From CAVRXZ01 sp963773035 (GTDB lineage: Bacteria > Acidobacteriota > Vicinamibacteria > Vicinamibacterales > CAVVIG01): a stretch of DNA of 64,000 bases. Every line of letters starts with the position of its first letter. Positions within the stretch are counted from its first letter, which is position 1. The translations under genes were made by a program, and so were the position numbers. Of the stretch, positions 9,193 to 18,073 are shown piece by piece. The stretch spans positions 278,433-342,432 of the forward strand of contig CAVYZX010000002.1 of NCBI GenBank assembly GCA_963773035.1, written 5' to 3'. Under the pieces are notes generated by a model, which made no database searches, was not told where the DNA came from, and saw only the letters and a list, made by a program, of their open reading frames with translations.

Positions 9193-9813
9193 TCAGGCTT
9201 CGGTCTGATTTCGGTTCAGGAGATCGACTCTGATGGCACACGTCGGTTCGCCTTTGGCGCGACACGCCACCACCTCAGCCCGGGCTCTCATATCGAAATT
9301 CGTCAAGAGCCGGGTGAACGCGGCGGCGTAGAAGCCGCACAGCGGGTAAGAGATTGGTTCGCGCACGGTACAAAAGATCGAGGCGCGCACGGCGATATCC
9401 GCGGTCCTTCTTCGGAGACGAGACCTGACGTGGCTGCCCCCATAGCTGGAGCGGACGACTCTTCTACCGACTCGCATCAGGAGACGGCCGCGCAGCCACT
9501 CGGGTGCGGCTTTGAGCACCGCGCGCTCGAACCCACCCATCGAGTCGACGGTCCAGTCGGCCGCGTACTCGCCGGCGCGTGTGGTGATCGCTCGATAGAC
9601 GTCACCCGGGGACCTCCGGTGGTCTTCCTCTTCTCCTTTTTCTTCACGGAGAAAGCTCAGGACAGCATAGAGCGGGGCCAGGCCGATGGTGCCGTCGCGC
9701 AAGCCTTTCGAATGCAGCCAGTTCTCATAGAAGCTCAGTCGATCGGGAAGAATGTCGGCGATGCCTTGGTGCAGGCTGGCGACAAGAACTCGGCCAATCC
9801 CGGTTTCACTCAT
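9193..9813 (-). CDS. Putative V4R / hydrocarbon-binding domain protein
   Basis: A soluble 206-residue protein. The C-terminal third has the pattern Cys-x-Phe-Tyr ... Cys-x-x-x-Gly-x-x-x-Cys, resembling the V4R/TRAPP-like fold seen in bacterial small-ligand-binding proteins and in activators such as XylR. The N-terminal part, with Leu-Pro-Asp-Arg-Leu-Ser-Phe-Tyr, resembles the helical entry of those domains. This is pattern recognition, not proof, and the ligand is unknown. It is divergent from mobA with only 36 bases between start codons, so the two may share a control region. It could equally be an uncharacterised lineage-specific protein. Confidence 0.5.
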   Translation of the reverse strand: MSETGIGRVLVASLHQGIADILPDRLSFYENWLHSKGLRDGTIGLAPLYAVLSFLREEKGEEEDHRRSPGDVYRAITTRAGEYAADWTVDSMGGFERAVLKAAPEWLRGRLLMRVGRRVVRSSYGGSHVRSRLRRRTADIAVRASIFCTVREPISYPLCGFYAAAFTRLLTNFDMRARAEVVACRAKGEPTCAIRVDLLNRNQTEA

Positions 9814-9849
9814 GCGTCAAGGCCTCGAGCGAGGTAAGATCAACGCGCC

Positions 9850-10440
9850 ATGTGGAGCGCGGCAATTCTTGCGGGCGGTCGGGCTCGACGCTTTGGCGGT
9901 CGCGACAAAGGCGCGCTCATCATCGAGGGTCGCTCGATACGCGATCGGCAGATCGCCGAACTGAGGAAACTGACGTCCGACATCATGATTGTCGGCGGGC
10001 ACCTCTCGCCGATACCCGCGTCGGTGCGAGTGGTAGCCGACCGGTTGGCTGATTGCGGACCGCTCGCCGGCCTCCAGGTGGCACTCGAAGAAGCCAAAGG
10101 TGAGGCAACGCTCATCGTTGCCTGCGACATGCCGTACTTGTCGGCGCCGTTTCTCGATTATCTGCTGTCGTTGACGCGAGAGGCCGACGCTGTCGTTCCC
10201 CGCACGGAGCGCGGTTATCATCCCTTGTGCGCGGCGTACACCCGCGCGTGCCTCGAGCCTGTGGCGGTGCGACTGGCCAACGGCGAGCTGAAGATGATCG
10301 ATTTTCTGAACGACGTACGCGTTCGCACCGTCACGACGGATGAAATCAATGGCTTCGGCGACCACGGTCGGATGCTCGCCAACGTGAACACGCCGTCAGA
10401 GTACGGCGCCCTCGAGGCGCTCCAAGGTCACCAACCGTAA
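9850..10440 (+). CDS. mobA: Molybdenum cofactor guanylyltransferase
   Basis: MobA attaches GMP to molybdopterin, making the bis-MGD cofactor. The N-terminal nucleotide-binding signature Leu-Ala-Gly-Gly-x-x-x-Arg-x-Gly-x-x-Asp-Lys-Gly is intact (residues 7-21), followed by Asp-Cys-Gly-Pro-Leu-Ala-Gly and the metal-binding Ala-Cys-Asp-Met-Pro. Length of 196 residues is normal for the family. No molybdoenzyme gene is nearby. TAAGAT lies 9 bases before the ATG and no ribosome binding site is visible, so the mRNA may be leaderless. argS follows 51 bases downstream. Confidence 0.9.
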   Translation: MWSAAILAGGRARRFGGRDKGALIIEGRSIRDRQIAELRKLTSDIMIVGGHLSPIPASVRVVADRLADCGPLAGLQVALEEAKGEATLIVACDMPYLSAPFLDYLLSLTREADAVVPRTERGYHPLCAAYTRACLEPVAVRLANGELKMIDFLNDVRVRTVTTDEINGFGDHGRMLANVNTPSEYGALEALQGHQP

Positions 10441-10463
10441 TCGTAACACGAGCTTACCGCAGC

Positions 10464-10480
10464 GTCCGCCCATGGCGGAC
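10464..10480 (+). promoter_or_regulatory. Perfect hairpin upstream of argS
   Basis: GTCCGCC, a three-base loop CAT, then GGCGGAC. The hairpin ends 11 bases before the argS ATG and has no T-tract, so it is not a typical terminator. It may affect argS translation or end mobA mRNA. Confidence 0.4.
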
Positions 10481-10491
10481 CTAAACTGCAC

Positions 10492-12486
10492 ATGATTCTT
10501 GCCGTTCAACGTGTCGTCCACGATCACATCGCGCGTGCCATCGGCCAGCGCTACGGGCTGACCGACATCCCGCCATTTGCGGTCGAAGTGCCTCCCAATC
10601 GATCCCTTGGCGATCTGGCGGTCCCCGTGGCATTTCAGCTCGCGCGCGCCCTTCGCAAGGCGCCCCGGGCGATCGCTCAAGATCTGGCCGCGGACATCAA
10701 TGGGGTGCCGGGAGTCGAACGCGTTGTCGCCGCGCCGAATGGATATCTGAATCTCTATCTCGAACGGCCCTCGTTTCTGATCGCGCGGCTCCGAAACGAA
10801 ATCCCGGCTCCGCTCAGCTCGTCCGACAAGACGATCGTCGAACACACCGCGATCAATCCGAACAAGGCGGCTCACATCGGGCATCTACGCAACGCCGCTC
10901 TTGGCGATACGCTGGCCCGCGTTCAGCGATTTCGTAGCGTGCCGGTTGAAGTGCAGAACTACATTGACGACCTCGGCGTTCAGGTCGCGGATATCGTCGT
11001 CGGCCTGCAGGTACTCGAGGGCCACTCTCTCGATAATGTCCGCGCGATAGCCGACTCGACGCGTTTCGACTACTACTGCTGGGATCTCTACGCCAAGGTC
11101 ACCGATTGGTACGAGCAGGACCGCGAGCGACTCGGGACTCGCGCCGCCGTGCTGCACGACCTGGAGAGTGGCGACAACGCATCTGCGAGGGCGGCGGCGT
11201 TCATCGTCGACCGAATCGTCCATGCCCACCTGAAAACGATGGCTCGCCTGGGGATTGGATACGACCTGCTGACCTACGAAAGCGACATTTTGCGTCTGCG
11301 GTTCTGGGCGCGGGCGTTTGAGATTCTAAAGGCGAGCGGCGCGATGTTTCTGCAGACCGAGGGGCGCCTGGCCGGCTGTTGGGTGATGCGAATCGAGGAA
11401 TCATCAGAGGTCAAGCCGGACGAGCCGCCGCGCGAGTCTGACGAGTCTGAAGGGCGAGAGAAAGTCATCGTTCGGTCGAACGGCGTGGTGACCTACGTTG
11501 GCAAGGACATCGCGAATCAACTCTGGAAGTTCGGCTTGCTCGGCCGCGACTTCAACTATCGGCGGTTCGGCCGGAACGAAGACGGCCGACCGCTGTGGTC
11601 GACCACGTCCGAGCCTGGTGAAAGGGACGCGCCTTCGTTCGGGAAGGCCAAGCGCACCTACAACGTCATCGACTCGCGACAGATGTACCTGCAGGCGCTC
11701 TTGAGCCAGGCGCTCAAGACACTGGGGCACGAGGAAGAAGCCGGGAACTCGATTCACTTCTCGTATGAAATGGTTGCTCTGTCACACGACACGGCCCGCC
11801 AGCTTGGATACATGTCCGACGACAATGCTGGAAGCGCCGAAAAACCCTTCGTCGAGGTCTCGGGCCGCAAGGGACTCGGAGTGAAGATCGACGACCTCCT
11901 CGACCTGCTGATCGCAAAAGCGTCGAGCGAAGTGGGGAAACGCAACCCGGAGTTCTCGCCCGACGAGTGTGCCCGTGCGGGTTCCGACATTGCGGTCGCA
12001 GCCATCCGCTACTTCATGCTCAAATATTCACGCGGCAAGCTGATTGTCTTCGATATCGAGGAAGCTCTGAATTTCGAGGGTGAAAGCGGGCCGTACCTGC
12101 AGTACGCGGTGGTTCGAGCAAACAACATCTTTCACAAGCTCCAGGAACGGGAAAAGCTGACAGAAGCCGACGTTCTCCGGGCACTCGATGCCACCGACGC
12201 CGAGGAGCTGGCTGGGGACCAGAACGTGATCTGGGAGCTCGTGTTCGAGGCGGCGCGGTTGGACGACGTCGTGGAGCAGGTGGTGCGTTCGCTCGAATTC
12301 TCGGTGCTGGCCAAATACGCCTTCGGCCTGGCCCAGCTCTTCAATGCCTTCTATCACCGGTATCCGATTCTTAACGAAGAGCGTGTGGACAGGAAGCGGT
12401 GGCGAGCGGCGGGCGTCGCCTACGTCCGGAGCCAGCTCACCAAGGCGCTCGATCTCATGGGGATTGCAGTACCCACGCGGATGTAG
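10492..12486 (+). CDS. argS: Arginine--tRNA ligase
   Basis: Class I aminoacyl-tRNA synthetase that charges tRNA-Arg. It has the N-terminal Arg-specific domain, the HIGH signature as Ala-His-Ile-Gly-His near residues 125-129, and the C-terminal DALR anticodon-binding domain rich in Ala/Leu helices. Like most ArgRS it lacks a canonical KMSKS; the region Gly-Arg-Lys-Gly-Leu-Gly takes its place. At 664 residues it is about 100 longer than usual, with an acidic low-complexity insertion (Glu/Ser/Asp/Pro-rich) near residues 300-325 and a second Gly/Asp-rich one near 360-385. The ATG at 10492 follows a hairpin. Confidence 0.95.
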   Translation: MILAVQRVVHDHIARAIGQRYGLTDIPPFAVEVPPNRSLGDLAVPVAFQLARALRKAPRAIAQDLAADINGVPGVERVVAAPNGYLNLYLERPSFLIARLRNEIPAPLSSSDKTIVEHTAINPNKAAHIGHLRNAALGDTLARVQRFRSVPVEVQNYIDDLGVQVADIVVGLQVLEGHSLDNVRAIADSTRFDYYCWDLYAKVTDWYEQDRERLGTRAAVLHDLESGDNASARAAAFIVDRIVHAHLKTMARLGIGYDLLTYESDILRLRFWARAFEILKASGAMFLQTEGRLAGCWVMRIEESSEVKPDEPPRESDESEGREKVIVRSNGVVTYVGKDIANQLWKFGLLGRDFNYRRFGRNEDGRPLWSTTSEPGERDAPSFGKAKRTYNVIDSRQMYLQALLSQALKTLGHEEEAGNSIHFSYEMVALSHDTARQLGYMSDDNAGSAEKPFVEVSGRKGLGVKIDDLLDLLIAKASSEVGKRNPEFSPDECARAGSDIAVAAIRYFMLKYSRGKLIVFDIEEALNFEGESGPYLQYAVVRANNIFHKLQEREKLTEADVLRALDATDAEELAGDQNVIWELVFEAARLDDVVEQVVRSLEFSVLAKYAFGLAQLFNAFYHRYPILNEERVDRKRWRAAGVAYVRSQLTKALDLMGIAVPTRM

Positions 12487-12584
12487 CAGCATTGCCCTGA
12501 CTCACCTGGGGACACCTCAGACACAAGGTAAAGACGGTGCTTCCTTTGTGTCCGGTGTGTCGTACGGGGTGAAAGGCCGTCTAT

Positions 12585-13292
12585 ATGGCGCTGATCGGAA
12601 TTACGGCATGCGGGAAGCTTGAGGATTACCGCCAGGCGGTCATCCATGTGGGCGGTGAAGTGCGCATTCTCGAACGGTCGATGACCACCGGCGACGCGCT
12701 GAACGGTATCGGCGGGTTACTGCTGACTGGAGGTGGAGACGTCGAGCCTGCGCGGTACGGCGAGGAACCTCATCCGGGCCTGGTCGATGTCGAACCTTTA
12801 CGCGACGAATTTGAAATCGCGCTCGTTCGTGAGGCCCGGTCCAAGAACCTTCCGATTTTCGCAATCTGCCGAGGTTTGCAGGTCCTGAACGTGGCGTTCG
12901 GGGGCACTCTCGTCCAGGACATTCCCACTCAGGTTCCAGGCGCGCTGGAACACAGATTGGCGGTCCCACCTCATGAAGCGTTTGCGCTGGCCCACGAAGT
13001 GTGGATCGACAAAGACACCAAACTCGCTACTCTGATGAGCGAACGCCTGGGCAGTGCGGATACCTGCGAGGTGAACAGCCGTCATCATCAAGCTGTGAAG
13101 CAGGTCGCCCCGAACTTCCAGGTTTCAGCCACCGCGCCCGACGGCGTCATCGAAGCGATTGAAGATCCCTCCGCGCCGTTCTGCCTCGCCGTCCAGTGGC
13201 ATCCCGAGAATTTCTGGAGGACCGGCGAGTTCCGGCCGTTGTTCGAGACGTTCGTCGAGACAGCTCAGATGAGTCAAAACCCCAAGACTTGA
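12585..13292 (+). CDS. Gamma-glutamyl-gamma-aminobutyrate hydrolase family protein (peptidase C26)
   Basis: A class I glutamine-amidotransferase-fold hydrolase of 235 residues. The nucleophile Cys is in Ala-Ile-Cys-Arg-Gly-Leu-Gln (about residue 94), and the His-Glu pair is in Gln-Trp-His-Pro-Glu (about 206-208), so the triad is complete. PuuD-type members split gamma-glutamyl-GABA in putrescine breakdown, but no other puu genes are here, so the true substrate is open. Nine bases separate its stop from the start of the heme/toroid gene, suggesting co-transcription. Confidence 0.85.
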   Translation: MALIGITACGKLEDYRQAVIHVGGEVRILERSMTTGDALNGIGGLLLTGGGDVEPARYGEEPHPGLVDVEPLRDEFEIALVREARSKNLPIFAICRGLQVLNVAFGGTLVQDIPTQVPGALEHRLAVPPHEAFALAHEVWIDKDTKLATLMSERLGSADTCEVNSRHHQAVKQVAPNFQVSATAPDGVIEAIEDPSAPFCLAVQWHPENFWRTGEFRPLFETFVETAQMSQNPKT

Positions 13293-13300
13293 GGTGCGCC

Positions 13301-14347
13301 ATGCACCGTGCTCTGCCTGTTCTGGTGTTCGTTGCGGGCCTGCTTCCATCCACGTTCGCGCCGCTCCTCGGCGCCGAATGGAGCCCAGAGCGCGCGGCAC
13401 AATACCTCGACGCTCGTCAGAAAGCGTGGTTCGCCTGGAAGCCGGCCGCTTCACCAGACGGTCCTTGCGTCTCCTGTCACACAGGCATGACGTATCTGCT
13501 CGCGCGCCCGGCTCTCCGGCGCGCGCTGGGTGAAACGCAACCGACGATGTTCGAAAAGGGGCTGCTCGATCGGCTCCGCGCCAACGTAGGTGCGAAGCCG
13601 GAAGGCGCCCTTCAGGGTGTCGAAACGGTTTTCGCCGCTCTCTTTCTGGCTCAGCAGGATTTAGGAAAGGTCGTCGGCTCCGAGACTCGGCGAGCATTCG
13701 ATCAGTTGTGGGCACTGCAGCTCGACGAAGGGGCGACCAAGGGAGCCTGGCAATGGTATCCAGTCAACCTGGATCCGTACGAACATTCCATCGCAGACTT
13801 TTTCGGCGCTTCGCTCGCGGCGCTCGCGATTGGAACGATGCCCGACGGCTACACCCAGACGCCAGGGGTACGCGAGCACCTTTCGGCGCTCATCGCGTAC
13901 TTCGAGACAGGGGCCGACGTGCAGCGTCCGCTCCACGATCGCCTGGCACGGCTCTGGGCTTCGTCCAAGCTGCGAAGCGTCCTGCCCGACCAGTCCCGAA
14001 AGGCGTTGATCGAAGAGACCTTCGGAAAACAGCAGGCCGACGGCGGTTGGAGCATCGAATCGCTCGGGCCATGGACGCCGCATCCCGACGCGCCGCCCTC
14101 ACACGGCAGCAACAGCTTTGCCACGGCTTTTGCGACGTACGTGCTCGGACAGGCGGGCACCGCGTCTTCGCATCCCGGCATGTCTCGCGCGCTGGCATGG
14201 CTGAAGTCGCACCAGGACCAAGAATCTGGAACGTGGCACGCCGATTCGATGAACAAGCGCTATCCGGCGGATTCGATGCAAGTGCTGTTCATGCAGGACG
14301 CTGCAACCGCCTTCGCGAGCCTGGCGCTTCTTGAAGCCGGTCAATAA
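13301..14347 (+). CDS. Secreted alpha/alpha-toroid protein with a c-type heme motif
   Basis: About 348 residues. A signal peptide ends near Leu-Leu-Gly-Ala (residue 25). A single CxxCH heme-attachment motif (Cys-Val-Ser-Cys-His) sits at residues 56-60. The remainder is built of helical repeats like those of squalene-hopene cyclase or prenyltransferase beta subunits, with Gln-Gln-Ala-Asp-Gly-Gly-Trp near residue 248. The protein should be periplasmic because cytochrome c maturation happens there. The Asp motif of real terpene cyclases is not evident, so a cyclase reaction should not be assumed. The ATG at 13301 gives the signal peptide; an upstream in-frame ATG would run deep into the preceding gene. 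Confidence 0.75.
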   Translation: MHRALPVLVFVAGLLPSTFAPLLGAEWSPERAAQYLDARQKAWFAWKPAASPDGPCVSCHTGMTYLLARPALRRALGETQPTMFEKGLLDRLRANVGAKPEGALQGVETVFAALFLAQQDLGKVVGSETRRAFDQLWALQLDEGATKGAWQWYPVNLDPYEHSIADFFGASLAALAIGTMPDGYTQTPGVREHLSALIAYFETGADVQRPLHDRLARLWASSKLRSVLPDQSRKALIEETFGKQQADGGWSIESLGPWTPHPDAPPSHGSNSFATAFATYVLGQAGTASSHPGMSRALAWLKSHQDQESGTWHADSMNKRYPADSMQVLFMQDAATAFASLALLEAGQ

Positions 14348-15634
14348 CTAGAACGTTCGGGCGCGGTCGAAGACCACCACGGTCTCCACATGTGGCGTGT
14401 TCGGGAACATGTCGAACGCGTCGACGCGCGTGATCGCGTAACCGGCGTCGACAATCTGCCTCGAGTCGCGCGCGAGCGTCGCAACATCACACGAGACATA
14501 GACGATGCGGCGCCCATCAAGACGCACAAGGCCCTGAAGGGCCTCGCTGGACATTCCGGTTCTCGGCGGATCCACGACCACGACATCGCCTCCTGATGGC
14601 GCCGACCGGGTGAAGACCTCGACCGCCTGATAAAGTGGCTCGATCGACGGTCCAGCCGCGGCTGCGTTCGCTGCCAGATCTTCAGCCGACACACGATCGC
14701 CTTCGACAGCCGTAACCATCGCCCCGCGTGCTTGGCTCGCGGCAAGGGCAAAGAGTCCGACGCCAGCATAGAGATCGATGAGTCTGGCGTTCAGCGGGAG
14801 CTGAGCCATCACGTGCGTCACCAGATCGCCCAGCAGAAACCGGTTTCCCTGAAAGAACGTCAGGACGTGGCGACGAAGCCTGATCGGCGGACAATCGGGA
14901 AGCGCGAGTGCGTCCGATACGTAGGCACTTCCGGACAGCACGCGCACGATACCGGGGCTCTGGCTCGCAACGGTCAGGCCCGTCAGGCCGCCAGCAGCCA
15001 GCACATGCTCAAGCCAGCCTCGGTCGCCCTCCAAGTCGCTCGGTCCAGAAAAATGCACGACGCGCTCCGAAGCGTCCACGTTTTCGGCAATCTCGATCTC
15101 GCTGGCACTTCCCGCGGCAGCCCGCAACGCGGTCTCGAGACGCTCGACGAGGTCGCACGTCTCAGGCAAAAGTTGACCGCTCGATCTGGCATCGCAGACC
15201 TCGTGCGTCCCTTCGCGAAAGAAGCCGATCCGGCGATTCCGGACGTGCAATCGTGCTCGCATGCGGTACCCCCGAACGGGTGACGCAGCAACGGCCGAAA
15301 CGTCGGGTGCAGCCAGTCTCCCTATTCGGACGAACGCATCGCGAATCACCTGCGCCTTGATCTCGAGCTGCCGTTCGTAGGCGATGTGGGCATAGAGGCA
15401 GCCACCGCACAGACGGTCCGCTCCAACGCCCCGCCGGTCTGGAGACGCCTGCTCCGGCTCGATCGTTTGCGCAAAGGCGACTCCCCTGCCGATCCGCTCG
15501 ATGCGGGCGACGACTCGTTCGCCGGGGATTGCGCCGTCGACCAGGACGACTTGGCCATCGACTCGCGCGATCATGCGGCCGCCCACGGCAGGCTTTTCGA
15601 TCACAAGCGACAGTGTCTGGCCGACGGCAAGCAT
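14348..15634 (-). CDS. RNA m5U methyltransferase, RlmD/TrmA family with TRAM domain
   Basis: Transfers a methyl group from SAM to C5 of a uridine in rRNA or tRNA. An N-terminal TRAM domain (first 55 residues) binds RNA. A Cys cluster including Cys-Gly-Gly-Cys near residues 76-79 is typical of the Fe-S-containing RlmD/RumA group. The SAM-binding motif is Asp-Leu-Tyr-Ala-Gly-Val-Gly, followed by Asp-Pro-Pro-Arg-Thr-Gly and the catalytic Cys in Tyr-Val-Ser-Cys-Asp. I chose ATG 15634 because it starts exactly at the TRAM domain. TTG 15658, overlapping the previous stop, is possible. The exact target uridine cannot be told from sequence alone. Confidence 0.9.
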   Translation of the reverse strand: MLAVGQTLSLVIEKPAVGGRMIARVDGQVVLVDGAIPGERVVARIERIGRGVAFAQTIEPEQASPDRRGVGADRLCGGCLYAHIAYERQLEIKAQVIRDAFVRIGRLAAPDVSAVAASPVRGYRMRARLHVRNRRIGFFREGTHEVCDARSSGQLLPETCDLVERLETALRAAAGSASEIEIAENVDASERVVHFSGPSDLEGDRGWLEHVLAAGGLTGLTVASQSPGIVRVLSGSAYVSDALALPDCPPIRLRRHVLTFFQGNRFLLGDLVTHVMAQLPLNARLIDLYAGVGLFALAASQARGAMVTAVEGDRVSAEDLAANAAAAGPSIEPLYQAVEVFTRSAPSGGDVVVVDPPRTGMSSEALQGLVRLDGRRIVYVSCDVATLARDSRQIVDAGYAITRVDAFDMFPNTPHVETVVVFDRARTF

Positions 15635-15654
15635 TTGAGGAGTTCGCGGCCGCG

Positions 15655-16368
15655 TCAATCGAAGGTCAGTGCCGGCAGGCCGAAATGCTCCCGAAGCAGA
15701 CGATCGAAGGCCAGTTCGCGGGCTCGAGTCAACGCTTCAGGCCTCATGCGATCGCGAAACCCTGCGAGCTCGACGTCGGCTTGTCGCCTGAGCGTGGCGG
15801 TCATCGGCTCGTCAAGCGCCGCGCGCGCGGTCTCGAGCAGACTACCTTCCAGCTCGGACAACCGGGCCAGGAGCGCCTGTCGAGCTTCTCCGCGAAGCCC
15901 GTGGGTGGCCCGGCGGGCGACGTCGAGTTCGCCGGCAACCGAATCGATCACGCGATCGAACTCTTCACCAATGGTCCCCCGCGCTCGCGCCGATGTCAGT
16001 CGCAGTAACGCCCGCTCTAGGTGGGCGGGAAGCGACGACGTCGATCGTTTCCGGTCGCTGCTTTCGTGCGACTCCTGAGAGACATCCGTCGCCTCAGCCG
16101 GAAGTCCGATGGCTCTGCGCCACTCGTCGAACGCGTCGAGCACATCGGCTTCGCAGAAGTCGATCTTCAAGGGACGCCGACGGCCACCCTTGCGATGATA
16201 TCGCTCGAAGCAGCGATCGATTCCGCTGAACGCGATTCGGAGGGGAACGCCTTGAGCAGCCCAACCCAAAACCAGATCGAACGACGGCCCGACTACGCGA
16301 ATCAGGTGACCGTCATTCTTCCGGCACAGGTAGGCTTCAACGTCCCGGCAGTAGTCTGCGGTCTGCAA
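15655..16368 (-). CDS. Conserved protein of unknown function
   Basis: About 237 residues, no signal peptide or membrane helix. The N-terminal 90 residues begin Tyr-Cys-Arg-Asp-Val-Glu-Ala-Tyr-Leu and include Ser-Gly-Ile-Asp-Arg-Cys-Phe-Glu-Arg-Tyr. The C-terminal part is strongly helical, charged and Ala/Arg/Glu-rich, like a coiled coil. I do not recognise the family. A TTG at 16368 is the most plausible start, 17 bases after coaX; longer versions would run antisense-like through coaX. The bases around the start resemble an intergenic repeat (CTGAAATCTGC type), so the start is uncertain. It probably belongs to the coaX operon. Confidence 0.6.
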   Translation of the reverse strand: MQTADYCRDVEAYLCRKNDGHLIRVVGPSFDLVLGWAAQGVPLRIAFSGIDRCFERYHRKGGRRRPLKIDFCEADVLDAFDEWRRAIGLPAEATDVSQESHESSDRKRSTSSLPAHLERALLRLTSARARGTIGEEFDRVIDSVAGELDVARRATHGLRGEARQALLARLSELEGSLLETARAALDEPMTATLRRQADVELAGFRDRMRPEALTRARELAFDRLLREHFGLPALTFD

Positions 16369-16384
16369 TCTGAAATCTGCACTC

Positions 16385-17167
16385 TCAGGAACGTCGATTC
16401 CGCTCCCAGATGATCCGCAGCCCCTGAAGCGTGATGTCCGGCTCGACGGCGTGAAAGACCGTTGTCTCGGGGACAATCAGCGGCGCCAGTCCTCCGGTCG
16501 CGATCGAAATCGGGCGTCCGCCCAGCTCGTCCGAAATCCGCCGCACAAGGCCCTCGACCATTCCCAGATATCCGTAGAAAAGACCGGACTCTATCGCGTG
16601 CACCGTGGTTCGTCCAACGACCGTCTTCGGCTTTTGTACGTCGACTCGCGGGAGTCGCGCGGCGCGCTGGAACAACGCGTCTGCAGCAATCTGCGGCCCG
16701 GGACAGATGACGCCTCCCAGGTACTCTCCCTTGACGGTGATCGCGTCGAACGTCGTCGCCGTCCCGAGGTCGGCGACAATCAGCGGCTCTCCGCGAACTC
16801 GTCCGTACTGTTCGTACGCAGCGATGCTGTTCGCGATGCGATCGGCTCCAACTTCGGATGGGCGCTCGTACAGGATCGGCATGCCTGCATTGGTTCGCGG
16901 ATCCACCACCAGCGGGTCGCACCCGAAGTAGCGCTTCACCATTCCAATCATGATCGGTGTGAGTGGTGGAACGACTGAGGCGAGCACCACCTGGTCGATC
17001 GCGGCAAGATCGATGTGCTCGTGACCGATCAGCCCGACGACCATGAACCCTACTTCGTCGGCCGTTCGTTCGCGGAGCGTCAGGAGCCGCCACGTCGCGC
17101 GCAGCTGTGCGCCTTCGAAGACGCCCAAGACGATGTTGGTGTTGCCGACGTCAATGGCTAATAACAT
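16385..17167 (-). CDS. coaX: Type III pantothenate kinase
   Basis: First step of coenzyme A synthesis, phosphorylating pantothenate. The acetate-kinase-fold phosphate loop Asp-Val-Gly-Asn-Thr-Asn is at residues 6-11, Gly-Ala-Asp-Arg-Ile-Ala-Asn near 107, and Asp-Leu-Gly-Thr-Ala-Thr near 130. Length of 260 is normal. Type III enzymes need a monovalent cation and are not feedback-inhibited by CoA. The gene lies just downstream of birA on the same strand, a common cofactor-gene arrangement. Confidence 0.95.
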   Translation of the reverse strand: MLLAIDVGNTNIVLGVFEGAQLRATWRLLTLRERTADEVGFMVVGLIGHEHIDLAAIDQVVLASVVPPLTPIMIGMVKRYFGCDPLVVDPRTNAGMPILYERPSEVGADRIANSIAAYEQYGRVRGEPLIVADLGTATTFDAITVKGEYLGGVICPGPQIAADALFQRAARLPRVDVQKPKTVVGRTTVHAIESGLFYGYLGMVEGLVRRISDELGGRPISIATGGLAPLIVPETTVFHAVEPDITLQGLRIIWERNRRS

Positions 17168-17200
17168 AGGCGCACAAGGTGATCGGGGTGCACGGGGTGC

Positions 17201-18073
17201 TCAATGTGCCCAAGTTAATTCTCCGCCAACGATGCGTTCGATGCCGTGAGCGACCTGCACCAGCAACGCGCCCCGATCGTCGATTCCAGCGGTGACGCCC
17301 GTCTTGATGCCTTGCGGAGTCTTCCAGGACACGTGCGCGCCCTGGCTTGTCGGCGCGCGGGCCCGCCAAGCGTCGAGAATAGCATCGAACCGGCCGGCGA
17401 GCAGGTCCCGATAGCGTCGTGAAACCGCAGCGAGCGTCTCCGCACAGAGGGCGGCTCTCTCGACGAGTCGACCGGTTTCCGACTGAAGGTCAGTCGCGCG
17501 ATCGCTCAATTCGGGTGGATAGGCATTCGCACCGACATTGATGCCATATCCCAGGATGACCGGTGTCGCTGTGAGGCTGTCCCGCTGTGCATTTGACACT
17601 CTCTCAGCCAAAATGCCGGCGAGCTTGCGGCCGCGCACGATTAGATCGTTCGGCCACTTGATCTCCGCTCGGATCCCCGCCACCGTGTCGATGGCGTCGG
17701 CCAGCGCCACTCCTGACGCCAGCGTGAGGAGGCTGGTCACTCGATCGTGTTCTGCACCAGCCGCAGGAGGCTTGAGAACGATCGATACATAGAGCCCCGT
17801 GGCGGGCGGCGAAAACCACGTCCGACCGTAACGGCCGCGTCCTGCCGTCTGTTCGTTCGCGACGACCACCGTGCCTTCCTCAGCATCTGCTGCCAGTTTC
17901 ATCGCGACCTCGTTGGTCGAACCTATGGTGTTGAAAAAGACGACATGCTGCGCAAAAGGCCAGAGACGCCCCTGGGTCTCCCGAAGCGCATCCGCAAAGT
18001 CGGGAGGGACCGGATCACCGCCTGACACCATGCCGTCCCTGAATTGCCGACTCACTTCTCGCTCGAGCGTCAT
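17201..18073 (-). CDS. birA: Biotin--[acetyl-CoA-carboxylase] ligase
   Basis: Attaches biotin to the carrier protein of acetyl-CoA carboxylase. The biotin-binding loop Gly-Arg-Gly-Arg-Tyr-Gly-Arg-Thr-Trp is at about residues 99-107, and Lys-Trp-Pro-Asn-Asp near 150. There is no N-terminal helix-turn-helix, so it is the simple ligase rather than the repressor form. The N-terminal 45 residues before Asn-Thr-Ile-Gly-Ser-Thr-Asn are poorly conserved. It overlaps nadC by four bases (18070-18073), so translation is coupled. coaX follows 33 bases later. Confidence 0.94.
   Translation of the reverse strand: MTLEREVSRQFRDGMVSGGDPVPPDFADALRETQGRLWPFAQHVVFFNTIGSTNEVAMKLAADAEEGTVVVANEQTAGRGRYGRTWFSPPATGLYVSIVLKPPAAGAEHDRVTSLLTLASGVALADAIDTVAGIRAEIKWPNDLIVRGRKLAGILAERVSNAQRDSLTATPVILGYGINVGANAYPPELSDRATDLQSETGRLVERAALCAETLAAVSRRYRDLLAGRFDAILDAWRARAPTSQGAHVSWKTPQGIKTGVTAGIDDRGALLVQVAHGIERIVGGELTWAH

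Noticed and set aside
12500..12560. T-box or other leader between argS and the hydrolase gene
   Set aside because: Only a weak 7-bp inverted repeat (GACACAA/TTGTGTC); no T-box core or terminator.
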